DNA of 64,000 nucleotides from Cryptomeria japonica (GCF_030272615.1 NC_081409.1:876377594-876441593), one strand, 5' to 3'. Counted from the first letter of the stretch, positions 11,636 to 24,059 are shown. Notes: generated by a model not told the origin, from the sequence alone. Numbers and translations are program-made.

Positions 11636-12275
11636 AAACCTAAGTTGCCAATTTGGGTGCGGGTGTGGTTATGGCAACCAGACTTGGTACAGGAGTACAG
11701 CAATTTTTTTTCCCTTGGTTACTAGTATGGGAATATATAGATTTTTTACATACTTCATATTCATTAATTTGAAAAAAAGATAATACTCTAGTCTCAAAAT
11801 TTCATTACACAACGAAAATCAAATTACAACTGATATTTAATATTCATATTCTTCTTCATCGGAAGCATCAAGGTCAACATCAACATTTGGTTCAGTTACT
11901 AGCTGTGTCAAGTGCAGAAATTGGTTCAATTTCTTTTTTCAAACATTTGGCAAAATTCTAATCATTAGCAATACATGGAGAGTTGTGCAACAAAACACAA
12001 ACAAACAGCTGCTACATATGCATAATGTAAATCAATTGAAATCAATCTCATTAATGCTGATATAAAGCTTACTAACTCCATGTTCACAGGTATAGCTCAC
12101 AAATGCAATTGAAACAAATATTTAATTGCTTGATTGCTAGCATATTCTGATATAAAATGATATAGCTGTGATTGGATGGATAAAGGAACTGGAATACTCA
12201 AAATGATACAGTGAAGGCTTTAATGTATCAAACTATGCTTGGGTATGGCCCCAGTGTTGCTAGGGTGAGGGACCC
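11636..12275. other. Unrecognised DNA interrupting repeat R copy A
   Basis: This piece, with 13306-13439, separates parts 1 and 2 of repeat R copy A and is itself split by the solo LTR at 12276-13305. It has no open frame of note and no recognised ends. Confidence 0.4.
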
Positions 12276-13305
12276 TGTAATGTCCCCTACCTGATCTATT
12301 TCAACATATTAAAATTGATTGATATTCTTCAATTAGTTATTAACAAGTGCTTATCTATTTTCCTCATTAAATGATTAATATCATTATTAATATAGATATC
12401 AGACCCTGTTACTACTTTAGTTTTAAGGGAGAAGGGTTTACGTATGTTACCAAAGCGCTTAGAGACCAACTACAATAGGTTCCCTCAAAGTTTACAGATC
12501 GAAGCCCTTACCTATCTTGGGTCTATACCCTCAAGGCTTATGGGTTGCTGATCCCCACCCTATCTTGGGACTTAACCTATTGCTTGGATTTAGACTGCCC
12601 CTCTTTGGAACATCTCATCCCCATCTTCTTAAATATTGACAGTAATAACACGATTTAGACTATAAGTACACTAACTTCTCATGTATTATAAATATATATG
12701 AAATTAAGTATGACTATCATACATATTGCAGTTTATAACAATATTATTACTAGATTCTGCATAACAACTTTATCAGGCTTCATATACTAAGCATACATAT
12801 TAAGCACATCCCCATGCATACCACCAAGAACACAAATGTTACTGCCTGTAACTTGATAACAATTCTGATCTGATCTGATCAATGGTGATGTCACTAGATG
12901 CTTTTGATTCCTTCCCTTTATATCTCTCAATTTGAGGGAGAGGTCACACCTCTTCATCATGTATGCCCTTTGGCAAGAGACATACCCTTTCACCATTAGC
13001 ACCCTTTGAAAGAGTGCAACTCTTCATTATTTCTACCCTTTGAAAGGGACACAGCCTTTCATAATCAGATCTGCACTTATTATTTAGATCAGATCTGTAC
13101 TTCTCATTTCCAAATTATCACCACCTCTCAAATGAGGTTTTCTTCTCCATTTTATATCTTATTTTTGAGGGAGACACAAATTTTCCCTTCATGTCTTTTG
13201 ACTTATCATTAACTTAATTAATTTTTAATTAATCATATTATTTTATATTTTAATTTAATGTTCTAATTTTATTATTAAATTCTATTTCAAAGTGGGGACA
13301 TTACA
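12276..13305. mobile_element. Solo LTR, 1,030 bp, TGTAATGTCCCC family
   Basis: The element begins TGTAATGTCCCC and ends GGGGACATTACA, a perfect 12-bp terminal inverted repeat. It is flanked by the 5-bp direct repeat GACCC (12271-12275 and 13306-13310). No primer site, polypurine tract or coding sequence is present, so it is a solo LTR left by recombination between the two LTRs of a full element. The internal part near 12806-13150 occurs inverted at 22415-22752. A longer relative is at 33388-35223. Confidence 0.88.
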
Positions 13306-13439
13306 GACCCACAATGAACTTGGGCGCTCAAGCAATACCTTGGCCATACCTAGGAGTGTACTCAGACCCTACCCATACCAAGGCCCAAGCCTTACCAATA
13401 GTACCTACTAATATAGGCTAAAACAATGAGCTAGCGATA

Positions 13440-14554
13440 TCATACCACGTGTTCTCGAGTTAGGAGTTGTACTTGCTAGTTCATACGATGTTGTGTTGTC
13501 CCTACATTGAGTTGATGGGCTATGATTGGCCCATCAGTTCTTATTTATGTGCTGCATGGAGTAGTTGGAAAAGTCTTGTTAGCTTGTGACATTCCATTGC
13601 ATTGTGTAGCTCCTTCACATCATAGTTTTGAGTGAGGGCCCCCAATTTCATTCGTGTGATGTGTAATGGATTCATTACAACCAAGGAAATGTTTATATGA
13701 TTCGATTGTTGGTGGCACTCTATTGTATTGTGCAACTCCTTGACATTATGACTTTGAGTTAGGGATCCTCACAATGTATGGTGGCTTTGTCTCTTATGAG
13801 AGCAAATGTTGATATGGTTTCTAACTAGGTAGTACTATATATGGCAAATTATTATTGCATTGCTAAGGCTCTTAACATCGGGGTTCCCATTATCATACGC
13901 ACGATGCGTGATGGGAATAAAGGTGAAATGTTACTGCATATGATCGCTTAGTTGTTAATGCATGTAGCAAGATGCTATGATATTATCGGACCACATATTA
14001 ATCATCCCAACAAATGTAATGCTCCTATTGGTTGATGTGTACAACATGTCTCTCGAGTGGCACTAGGCATAAAGATAGGAGCATAAATTTGATGCTTGGC
14101 AAGTATTTTTCACTGCCAAGGCTTTTTACATTGCTGTTTTAAAGAAATGTAGCGATGCATGATGGGAATAAAGGTGAAATGTTGCCGCATATGATGGCTT
14201 AGTTGTTAATGCATGTGGCAAGATGCTATGATATTATTGAACCACATATTAATCACCCCAACAAATGCAATCCTCCTATTGGTTGATGTGTACAAGAAGT
14301 CTCTCCAATGGCACTAGGCATAAAGATAGGAGCATAAATTTGATGCTTGGCAATTACTTTTCATTGCCAAGGTTCTTTACATTGCTGTTTTAAAGAAATG
14401 TATGATACATGAAATTGCAATTTGCAATAGCCGTTGATCTTCCTTACTTAAAGACATCAACGACCAACATTCAAGCAATATTGGAGTTGATGATCATGTC
14501 ATTAATATTTAAAGTGCAGATCAAGGTGCTGAAGGAACATTTTAATGTGCTACA
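13440..14554 (+). repeat. Repeat R, copy A, part 2
   Basis: It matches copy B (36815-37675): CCACGTGTTCTCGAGTTAGGAG against CCATGTGTTCTTAATTTAGGAG at the start, then GGCCCAT, GCATGGAGTAGTT, CAACTCCTT and CCAAGGAAATG in the same order. It ends GAAGGAACATTTTAATGTGCTACA, where element A has been inserted, and resumes at 19119. It contains a 251-bp tandem duplication absent from copy B. Confidence 0.8.
13911..14411 (+). repeat. 251-bp tandem duplication inside repeat R copy A
   Basis: Two adjacent copies begin ATGGGAATAAAGGTGAAATG at 13911 and 14162 and run through CACATATTAATCA, CACTAGGCATAAAGATAGGA and TTTTAAAGAAATGTA. Divergence is low, a few percent by eye. Copy B at 37291-37540 has a single unit, so the duplication arose after the copies separated. 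Confidence 0.85.
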
Positions 14555-15365
14555 TGTTGTGACCTTTTTCACACATCGCCCCATTGCAAATGGGGACCCT
14601 CCCTTTTTCCTGCTTTCTAGGTTTTTTGTTAGTGCCCAGTGGCCTTCTGCTTCAGTTCTGCTCGGTTCTGTCAAGTTTTGAACTGTTTGAGTCCTAAAGA
14701 TTGAAAGTCAGTTTGTGCAAGCCAAGTGATAATAGAGTCTAGACATCCTCAAAGTGCCTAGAAAGGCCAAAGGACGAAGAACGCAATTGATTTGAACGAA
14801 TTTGATCTATTTTTAGAAAGTTTGCTTTTTTCCTTTTTCCTATTTTTTAGGAAGTTTCGTTTTTGGCATTTTTAGTTTGATCCCTGGTATGGCTATTTTT
14901 AGAAAGTTTTCCCTATTTTTTAGGGATGCCTGCTTTTTGCTTTTTCGGAGTGGTGACCTAGGGTTTGCATTGGTACCACTGACCTGCTTCGATCGCTATC
15001 GAAAATTTTCAACTTTTGACCCAGAAAGCTAAGTTCCTATATTTAGGGGGTCATGGCACATTCAAAGGATAATTAGCTCGAAAAATCATCTAAGTCTAGA
15101 AATTCGCATATGTCATCCTGATTTGGCCTGAAATTTGACTAAGTCTGAAATTTTGAAAGATCTCCTAAAAACTAGAATTTGCATTATAAGTCCTAGAGAT
15201 CTGAAACCACTCTCAAACATCGTGACAATATATATGAAATATAATTTAAAGTATAAGAAAGAGAAAAGACATATTGAAATGCCACTTAAACTTAAATGTT
15301 ATATTTCATATACAGACAGGATAGACTTGGTGTCAAGAGTTGTTCCATCCTCAGAGTGCACACTT

Positions 15366-16524
15366 CAAAGTCTGCCTTGGAGGTAGTCTTCAAAGTCCGC
15401 CTTGATGATCTCTCCAAACTCCGCCCAAGGTGATGATGAATGGATGTCTATGAAAGTCCGCCCTTGAAGCATGTGTCTCAAACTCCACCGTGATGGTGAT
15501 CTCTTAAAACTCCGCCCTACTTGGTGATCTCTTGAAACTCCGCCCTACTTGGTGATCTCTTCTAAACTCCGCCTATGATCATGTACAAGTCAAAGTCCGC
15601 CTTGGAGGTAGTCTTCAAAGACCGCCTTGTGGGATGATAGCAAGTGAAGTAGCTTCAAAACTCCGCCCTATGGAGATGTCTAAAAAGTCTGCCCTAAAGG
15701 AGCACTCATCAAAGTCCGCCTTGGTGATGGTCTTGAGCTTCCAAAATTCCACCTTCTTGGTCTTTCCAAAGTCTGCCCAAGTTGCATACCTCCAAAAGTC
15801 TGCCCTTAGATGGTCTTCTAAAGTCCGCCCAAGGTGACAAATCTCTCCAAGTCCGCCCTTGTATTGATTGTAGCAAGCCCGCCTTTTGGTTGTTCCAAGT
15901 GTTTTAAGGGTCATGGTGCAAGGAAGCCAACAAAGTCCGCCTTGGTAGTGCTTGCAAACAAGAAAAGTCCGCCCTAGGAGATGATGGTTGAGTGGTGTGC
16001 AAGCCTCTCAAAAGTCCGCCTAAGGTGATAAAGGAAGATGCCTATCTCTCCAAACTCCGCCTAGAAGATGGTTTCAAAGCAACACTTAAACTCCGCCCTT
16101 GGTGATACTTCAAAAGTCCGCCTTGAAAAGTATGATGTATAAAGCCCGCCCTATGCTACATGGCTCTTATCCTTCATATTGATGGAAGTTCGCCCAACAT
16201 TGCAACAAGTTAGAAACATGACCAAGAAAGTCCGCCTTAGGGTGGGAAGATAGCAAGTGGCATGAAGATCACAAAGTCCACCATCACTGAAGATAGAAAG
16301 TCCGCCTTGAAGGAATTAAGGTGTGAAGAAACTAGCAAAGTCCGCTTTGGAGGACATGCAAGAGGATTTCAAAGTGAATAAAGTCCGCCCAAGGTGAAAC
16401 TCATGAGAAACTCCGCCCTATGGAGAGAGATGAAAACTCCGCCCAAGTAAGGCACTTAGCTGTTTAAAGTCCGCCTTCTTAATGCCTTGGTGCCATGAGC
16501 TAGAAAGTCCGCCCTACACTTGGA
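15366..16524 (+). repeat. Interspersed array of about 36 AAA(G/C)TCCGCC words in element A
   Basis: The word AAAGTCCGCC or AAACTCCGCC, usually followed by CTT, CTA, CAA or TT, occurs about 36 times in 1.16 kb at irregular spacings of mostly 20-50 bp. Variants such as AAAGTCTGCC and AAAGCCCGCC are included in the count. Intervening sequence is partly shared (GGTGATCTCTT, GGAGATG, CTTGGTGATG) but not a fixed unit, so it is not an ordinary tandem satellite. No long open frame runs through it on either strand. The words are CpG-containing in an otherwise CpG-poor region. The function is unknown. Confidence 0.9.
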
Positions 16525-17776
16525 GGTCAAGCAAAGTCAACAGCAAGTTCGAATATTCCTTGGTGATGTCACCCAAATCTTCATAAGATTCGAACTAAGT
16601 TCCAAATTAGAAAGTTTTAAAAAGAGATATTTGAAGATCAAATATGAAGTGGAAAATCAAATTAGAAAGTTGTAAAATGAAGAATTTGAACTTAAGGAAG
16701 ATAACATTGCAACTCAAAATCAAATTGGAAACTTTCTCAAGGTTGAAATTGAATTAGAAACATGAATTGGAAAAGATTTGCATGTTTCTAATTGCGAATT
16801 CAAACTTCATTACAAATACCTTCTTCACTTCTTCATTCTCACACATAAGGTTCGAACTTTCTGAGCAAGTTAAGAGTAATATTGAGAGTTATTTTGCAGG
16901 TTGAGAGTTATTTCAAAGAAGATTTTGCAGATTGGAGGTGTTGCAGGGTGATCTCTTGCAGATTGAGCGAACTTTTGAAGGAGTTTTAATTTTTCAACCT
17001 CATTCTTATCAAGTATCTGCAGATTTTGGAGTCCAATCAACTAATAGAAGGCAGAACTTTCAAGTTTTCTGAGTTTTGTTCATTCTGTATTCTCATTTCT
17101 GTCTAAGGTGAAGTTGATTGGTGTGCAGACTTATCAATTTTCTCAATTTTTCTGAGTGTATTAGGGATGTTTTTATCGGGTTTATCCAAAATTTTGATCA
17201 GAGGATCATTTTGGATTGAATGTTCTTTCTTTCAAGCATGACCTTCTAAGTGTTCACAGCTTGTTTCAAAGCTAAAAGTATTGAGAAATCGGAAGTTTAA
17301 AGCATTCTGCCATCTAACCTTCGAAACTTTGTACTAAAAGATAGATTTCTAATTGAATTTCCTTTGGTTTTGCAGGCTGCAGATGGTAGTAGAAGCGGGA
17401 TCATCTTAGAGATCGCAGCTGGAGTTTCAAGCCAAACGGAGGATTGAGGACAAGTTCACGGGCAAGGTTCATCCGAGCATGAAGATAGCCAAAATTTGGC
17501 TAAGTATGGGAAATGTTTCACAAAGAAAATTCCAATTTCCTCAATTATGATGAAAGCATGGAGAAATTCTTCTCCAAATTTCAGGGTATCAAGAAGGAGG
17601 GCATGATCACAGCGAATGTCTCAACAACTTGGTCCTATCATTTCATATTTGCAAGGGGTTACTTAGAGCTTTCATCCTCCTCTCGCGCAACATAAATTGG
17701 AGCCACGAAGAAGCAAGCATAGAGTTGTCAACAAGAAATTATTCTAAGAAATTCAACAATTTTCCTTCCGAGCTTC

Positions 17777-18070
17777 ATGGGCCTGCCAATCATTCCTCCT
17801 GAACCAGGAAGAGATCCTGAACCAGTACTACAACCAGACTTGAATTTCAACGATGAGCAAGAAAACATTATCACAAAATTATACAGCTTAGCTTGGAGTG
17901 TAAAAATAAATTATCCTGATCGGTGTCGAATGTGTTTTATCCTTGAAGAGGAGGAAGCGATTGCTGATTGCATTGAAGCACAAATTCAAGGAAGAGAGCA
18001 ACATCCATTGCCGCTCCAAGGAGTTGATCCAGCTCTCGTACTCGCTCCTGCACCGCCTCAGCAAGATTAG
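17777..18070 (+). CDS. Small open frame of element A, unknown protein
   Basis: The frame has 97 codons from ATG (17777) to TAG. The protein is Pro- and Glu-rich at both ends (MGLPIIPPEPGRDPEPV; PLPLQGVDPALVLAPAPPQQ), with a central mixed part holding two Cys (RCRMCFILEEEE). I recognise no Gag, nuclease or polymerase motif. It lies in the 3' half of element A, after a stretch (17390-17700) with other broken frames. It could be a fragment of a longer lost protein or chance. Confidence 0.3.
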   Translation: MGLPIIPPEPGRDPEPVLQPDLNFNDEQENIITKLYSLAWSVKINYPDRCRMCFILEEEEAIADCIEAQIQGREQHPLPLQGVDPALVLAPAPPQQD

Positions 18071-18240
18071 GAGTGACTCATGCTGCGGTGGTGCCTTGTC
18101 ATCCTTCGACCAATCACATTGCTCCAAGTCAACATGCCCGGATTCAATGAACCTGATTTATCTGAAAAGGAAACTAGACGCATACTTTAGTGAGAATGGC
18201 AACTGTGCCACATGTAATGTTCTCATTCATTCAGACTGAT

Positions 18241-18480
18241 AGAGTTCTGGGAAACCCTAAATAGGGTTTATATAACTTTCAATCTGGGCCCTTGATCATT
18301 ATTTGATCTCGACCGTTCTTTATTTTTTGAAAAACTATATAAGGCCATCTCCTCTCATTTGGAGTGTTTGAGGTTTTTGATATATTGTTGCGTGAAGGTT
18401 ATTTTTTCAAATAATATATTACATGTGCACTTTCTCTGAAGGCTTTGTAATCTCTGTTGTTTGAGTGATTAGCATGGTTT
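18241..18480 (+). promoter_or_regulatory. Promoter-like 3' region of element A
   Basis: ACCCTAAATAGGGTTTATAT is followed by GGGCCCTTGATC, GACCGTTC, then a TATA-type CTATATAAGGCC (18335-18346) and a CTCTCATTTGGAG region. That layout is common in plant LTR U3-R regions. Element B has the same order at 45115-45240 (ACCCTAATTAGGG, TTGGCCCTTGAT, CTAGATATACC, CTCTCATTTG). No matching promoter copy is visible near the left end of either element. Confidence 0.4.
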
Positions 18481-19118
18481 CAATTTCCTCAACACATTAG
18501 TTTAAGTTAATTTAGATTTGCTTTCATGTTTTTAGAATTGATTGAAGGATTTGATAAGTGTTAATTAACGATGTATCTCTCCTCATACGTTTGGTGAATA
18601 GATGATTTCCATTTCACTATGCAAAGTTAGTCTGAGCATATCCTCTGTGCGTGCCAACATTTCGATCATAAGCACAACCCGTTGAAGATTGCACCCGCTT
18701 TGTGTAGTTGTCCTCAGTGTGGCAAAGCAAAGTATGGTTTTCCGAGAGCACCCAGTTAATACGGTCTCCAGGATTCGTAGGATGAGATCGGCTTTCTGAA
18801 ACCCTATCCCTTTTTCCCTTTTTGAAAGTCTAAATCTTGGAAAATCCAAAAAAAAAGAAAGTCTAAAATCGATAAATCTATCTAAGTCCAGAAGCTTGAA
18901 AGACATTTGTAAACTTAAGTCCCCCTTGAGATTTTCAGCAAACACTACCTGAGTAGCTATCCCACTAAAGTCACTTGTTCGCACATATAGACCTTGGAAT
19001 CAACAGTGATTTTTCAGGAGAGGATACCTTGGAATCAATAGTGATTTTTTAGGAGAGGATAGAATACCTTTGGGTATCTTATTCTAACGTTTGGTAGATG
19101 ATAAAACAAACACCAACA

Positions 19119-19237
19119 CTACACTACTCCTAGACGACCCAAAGCATCTTTAATGGTTTGTTAAATCTTGCATTCGACTAATCAAACTTTTCTACTAGAA
19201 GGAACAATTCATCATAAAGGCACAGATTCATATACAG
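19119..19237 (+). repeat. Repeat R, copy A, part 3
   Basis: After the CTACA duplication, the sequence CTACTCCTAGACGACCC resumes the match to copy B (CCACTCATAGATGACCC at 37667). The match continues through CAAAGCA, TTCTACTAGAAGG and ATTCATATACAGT into the kinase-like frame at 19238. This proves that element A inserted into repeat R. Confidence 0.8.
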
Positions 19238-19351
19238 TGGTGGAAAAGGGAAATGACCCATGCAACTATTAATGTAGCAATTAAAACTGCAATTCTCGAT
19301 GGTCTTCATTACCTCCATTCTTGTAGATCTCATGGGATTTTCCTTGGCAAT
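19238..19351 (+). pseudogene. Possible receptor-kinase fragment within repeat R copy A
   Basis: One short open frame reads WWKREMTHATINVAIKTA then ILDGLHYLHSCRSHGIFLGN. The spacing of W, R, INVAIKTA, GL.YLHS and a following I...N resembles protein-kinase subdomain VIa of plant receptor-like kinases just before the catalytic loop. Only 38 codons are open, so it is a fragment at most. The matching part of repeat R copy B (about 37780-37860) keeps WKREMTHATINV but is otherwise decayed. The fragment was therefore present before the copies separated, perhaps captured by the repeat. Chance resemblance is possible. Confidence 0.4.
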
Positions 19352-22300
19352 TGACATGAGAGGTTGGCTGTTTTTCGGCGTTTCATCTTGTGATCTTCAA
19401 TTGACGCATGTCAACCATTCGCTGGGTATCATCTCTGAATTCTTTTCTATATAAGTGGTGAATTTTTTTCTTCGCAAAAGGTTGGATAGCAAGGGAAAAA
19501 GCTTCTGTAATATATATTGTGCTTATTTGAAGCATAGAAGCAAATATTGTTCTTGAGAATTTTTTGACACCCCAAAAGATAAAGATATTTTCAATTTCTT
19601 GAGATATCATTGGAAAAAAACCTGAAAAATATTGAGAGCCTAAAAAACACAGGAAAACTAAAAAAAAAAAGAGAAATAGTTGATTTTTTTTCACATTTAA
19701 AGCCATCCTAATTACATAGAGAGTGCCAATGAAAGTAAACAAGAGTGCATGTCATGAAAATAAATATGGATTTTTCTCATCAATTTTGAGATTGCAGATT
19801 ATAGATACTCGTAACAATGTAATGTAATTGTCTTTAACAATTTTTAATTTTTAATTAATAACTCTGCCATAATGACAATGAACCTTTAGTGCAATAAAAT
19901 GCAATTAAGCTAAATATGACTCGTTAAGCCTACTGTTCTCCTTAACTATGTAGTTGAATAGAATAAACTATACACAAAATGGTAACAATAGTTGACAACA
20001 AAAGTCTCCCCATCTCTTCAAATACCTCTAAGTTAACAACAATGGCAACATTCATGCCTGGAATTTTAAGATAGCAATGTCTTGTCTTAACAACGTTTCA
20101 TATTAATCACTTTGATGAGCAATATTTTTTATAATGTTGACAGCAGTATTGACGCCCATATTAATTGATCATAGTACTAGTAAGGATGCTACTGAACACC
20201 ATATTGATAAAAAATGAATGGGTCACAATAATGACGTAATGCTACCAATCAGTAGTCAAGAAGATACTAATCACAAAAGGAGTTATGTCAAAAGACAATA
20301 ACGAGGACAGCAATTATAACAGGTACAACATTACTAAAATCTGATTTCTATCAACGAAAATTTCTAAATAATTACCTTAATCAGATAACTGTTTTACAAA
20401 TGAAATAACAACAATATCCATTGATAAGTAGAAGTGACAGCAATTCAATGAAAGCACCAAGATTTCTGATGCAACTACAATGACAAGTCAAAAGATAGAA
20501 TAATCATTTGACAGTTTTGTCTAGTAATGACTACGTTCATGAATCATGAATAATGGCAGCAGTGTTTGCTGTTATCAAATGAAATAGTCATAGTCACTAA
20601 TCACAATAAGAACAACTGTGGTCCTATTCACTAGGTTTTTCAAACTCAATTATACTAGGTGTCTTACAACTGTAGATAACCATGTTCACTTTTTAAATAA
20701 TGATAGTAATAATTGCTGTTGTCCCTTGGCAACAGATCTAATTGCTATTCAATAATGGCAGCTGGAAATCTCAACAGCTACTTACACTATTCAAGGTGTA
20801 TAACCCGTTTATAAAATTTCTATGATAGCATGACTAAAAACTTGCAGGTTTGATGCTTATATAAAAAAAAAAACTAATTTATTTTGATATTACTAGTGAC
20901 ATTGCTAATATTCAATTTTGTTGAAAATTTTGTTCAAAGATATTTTGAAAAAGTTGCGATATTTTCAAGAAAATGTTGGGAACTCTATCAAGAAAAGATA
21001 TATTGGAGTGTATCGTGATATTTTAAATATATTTACTTCTATGAATTGAAGAATACAAGTGTAAATGTTGTCTGTCCATTCTACTTTGATACTTATTTCT
21101 GGTTACTTTGTATGAGTGATGATTTGATTGCATAGTTGTCTTCCTTTTTGTATTGTTTGTTCTTGAAGAGAAGGACAGCTTTAAGGAAGGTGAAAAATCT
21201 TGGCCTATAAATTTGCTATAGGATTTTCTCTTTTGGTTAGTACACTTTCAGTGGTAATGAGAAATCTTCCCAAAAATCAAGTAGGGTTTGCAGTACTGGT
21301 AAGAGATTATTAAGTAGAATTTTGTAGTCAAATTACATATGTAGGTTCAAGTTATTGCAAGGCAATAATAGTCACTGTAAGGTAGTAGTACATGTTTTGA
21401 ACAACCAGAAATGTTACTGCAAATGCAAAATTGTGTCAATTTTTGGTGACTATGTATTTCCCCAAATAGGCATCAGTCAGTCAATAGGAAATCTCCCAAC
21501 CCACTCATACGTTAAGAATGAAAATCATTTTGTAATTCATTTTGTAAATTATATTGTTCATGCTTGAGCATTAAGGGTACAAGGGATGTACATGAATGTG
21601 CCATATTTTAAGAATCCTTGCCATTTATGCATCAACATATTATTTGCTTTACATTGTGATACAGATAAACCTATTGTATTTCACATAGAGTCTAGGGTAC
21701 ATTGGTAGGGGTACCCCACTAGGTCCTGTATAGTCTTAAGTGTAGGAGAGATTTGATTATTTCTTGTTTGTGGTGTCTTTATTGACTAATGATTAAAAAA
21801 ATGCTTCCTATTTTACTAATGTTTGGCATAGATTTGCAAAATTTGGAGGATAACTTGTATGAGGTGCAATATTTTTTCAGGTATTCTATTTTTCCTTCAT
21901 ACTCTATTTTTATAGAATGAACACATTATTTTATTAGGTTCATCGTGAATAAATTTAATTACTTTTTAATGGATGATTTTATATTGAGGGATGGGTATTA
22001 AAATAAGAAAGATTCACTTGTATGCAAAGAACCTAAGAAATGGGAGGGATAAGGTGTTGTGTTGTGTAATCTTAAAATCATATTAAGTTGAAACTTGTAG
22101 AGAATGCTGATAAGGGGAGTTGGTTTTCATTAAGGGTAGATTTAAAAATGGAATGCTATTATAGCCTTTCCCTTGCACATTCAAATGTTGTATTTGTGAT
22201 GCATAATATCAATCAATATAAGTCATAATCTTAGTCAATGCCTTTCTTTGTTGGAAGGTATAGACCACTTGATTTAGTGATATCCCAAATCATCTAAATC

Positions 22301-22414
22301 TCATTTCCAATGAAGTTAGATATTATTTGCCCAAATTCAGTGGACTTAGCTCTGAAATAGCGAATAAACATTTTCATGCGTTCAATGATTTAATTGGAGA
22401 TTACAAGATTGCTA
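19352..22414. other. Intronic DNA, no gene recognised
   Basis: A minus-strand frame at 19383-19742 encodes 119 residues with two hydrophobic stretches (including LFLFFFLVFLCFLG) and a basic C-terminus. I cannot assign it, and phenylalanine-rich translations are expected from A-rich DNA. The part from about 19980 to 20780 is unusually rich in ACAA, GACA and AATG words without a clear unit. Confidence 0.4.
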
Positions 22415-22752
22415 GCATTTTAACCTCATTTGAGGGAGCAATAAATTGGGGAATCGGAAGTGCAGATCTGATTTAAATAGGAAGGGCAGATCTGATTGTG
22501 AAAGGTTGTGTCCCTTTCAAAGGGCAGAAATAATGAAGAGTTGCACTCTTTCAAAGGGTGCTAATGGTGAAAGGGTGTGTCTTTTGCCAAAGGGCATACA
22601 TGATGAAGAGGTGTGACCTCTCCCTCTCATTGAGAGATATAAAGGAAAGGAATCAAAAGCATCTAGGGAGATCACCATCGATCAGATCAGATCAGAACTG
22701 TTATTAAGTTACAGGAAATAACATCCTTGTTCTTGGTGGTATGCATGGGGAC
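22415..22752 (-). mobile_element. Inverted fragment of the TGTAATGTCCCC-family LTR
   Basis: This is the reverse complement of about 12806-13150 of the solo LTR. Shared blocks are AACCTCATTTGAG, GCAGATCTGATT, CTTTCAAAGGG, AAGGGCATACATGATGAAGAG, GGTGTGACCTCTCCCTC, GATCAGATCAGATCAGAA and GGTGGTATGCATGGGGA. The similarity stops abruptly at 22752, where another LTR-like start (TGTCATGTCCC) begins. Confidence 0.8.
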
Positions 22753-24059
22753 TGTCATGTCCCAGTCGTGATGCCAGTCAACCTTGATCATTTTTGACTT
22801 CAAAATTCCCCTCAGATTTCGGCCCTAGATATGACGTCTTCAAACTGGTAGCAAGTCAAGTGGGATAGGAGGTAATTATACATAATAATCGATGCTTATT
22901 AACAGCAGTTTCATTAATAATGAAATATGACCGAGACGGTGAAATGGAAGGATTAACTAATTAGTTAAGAGGAGGAACCGATCAGCAAAGGACACTTCCT
23001 TAACAACTCAAGACATTCATAAGGAAAGGGTGTGAGTCATCGATTTCTAAAAAAGGACATATAAAGATCAACCCAGCAATCAAAAGAGGGACAGGAATCA
23101 GTTGGAGAGAAATAGACTGCACTCAGAATTACATTAACGTCACAGGCGAATCAGACTTAAAGACATAGACCTTCAGAAAGTTACACCAAAACTGACTGAT
23201 TGCTTATAACTGCATCTGAGTATGAGTACTAGTGAATTTCTTATGCAGATAGAAATACATACAAATAGATCAACATACAGAAGTTCGATCTACACTCAGA
23301 TCTGAATGAAAAAAGAATCAAAGGTGGAATACTTCAGCAGAACAGAAGCAATAAAGGGACGGCAAAAGCTGTAAGAACTTTCTATTATCTGCTTTAACAG
23401 ACATAGGCCAATCTGGCACATTTCCTTGTTATGCAAAGCATCTGATCTTTATTAGAACATGGCTGCCAGTAATTGTAGCAAGTAAAGATAGAAGGCTCTC
23501 TATAATCTATATATGTATCCAATCTAAGTCACAATGTTCGAATTTGAGTTCAAGTTTGGCAACAATAAAATTCGGATGAAGTTTGGCAAGGTAAAAAATT
23601 CGAAAAAAAAGACGACATTAAATTCTTCCTATATAAATTTAATTTTAAATAAAAAATGCATAAAATTATAAAAATAATTTAGTATTGCTAAATGGATTTA
23701 AAACTATAGCTTTGAAATAAAATAAACAATCACTATATATATAATTTTAATCTATAAAAACAAAAACAAAATATTAAATTCTATTCTAAAAACATAAAAA
23801 CAAAATAAAACACTAAACTTTATTTTTAAAAAACTTAAAATAAAAAATATATTAATTTTTATTTTAACTTGAAAAAAACTAAATTTTATTCTATGTATAA
23901 AACATATAATTAATAAATAAATTAATGCATACAATTTTTACTACTTTCATTATAAAAATATAAGAACATTGTTTGAGATTTTCTAAATACTTTTTTCCCT
24001 TTGTTCGATTGTTTTTCAATCTTCCTGACTTGAAATGCATTCGTTACTTTGTAGTCGCG

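Larger units (their letters stand above)
14555..19118 (+). mobile_element. Element A: 4,564-bp non-autonomous insertion with 5-bp target duplication
   Basis: The borders are fixed by comparison with uninterrupted repeat R copy B and by the 5-bp direct repeat CTACA (14550-14554, 19119-19123). It starts TGTTGTGACCTTTTTCACAC and ends CACCAACA. The start is shared with element B at 39113, and the last roughly 900 bp is also related to element B's end, so the two form a family. TG...CA ends and a 5-bp duplication point to a retroviral-type integrase. However, the left and right ends do not look like direct repeats of each other, so no LTR pair is visible, and there is no reverse transcriptase or integrase coding. 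Inside are a 36-copy short-word array (15366-16524), a small open frame (17777-18070) and a promoter-like 3' region. Confidence 0.75.

Noticed and set aside
15366-16524. CRISPR-like appearance of the AAAGTCCGCC word array
   Set aside because: The repeated word is only about 10 bases, spacings are irregular, spacers share sequence with each other, and the array lies within a plant transposon beside spliced eukaryotic exons.
19383-19742. 119-codon minus-strand frame with hydrophobic stretches
   Set aside because: Phe/Leu-rich translation of A/T-rich DNA, no family resemblance, no splice context; not reported as a gene.
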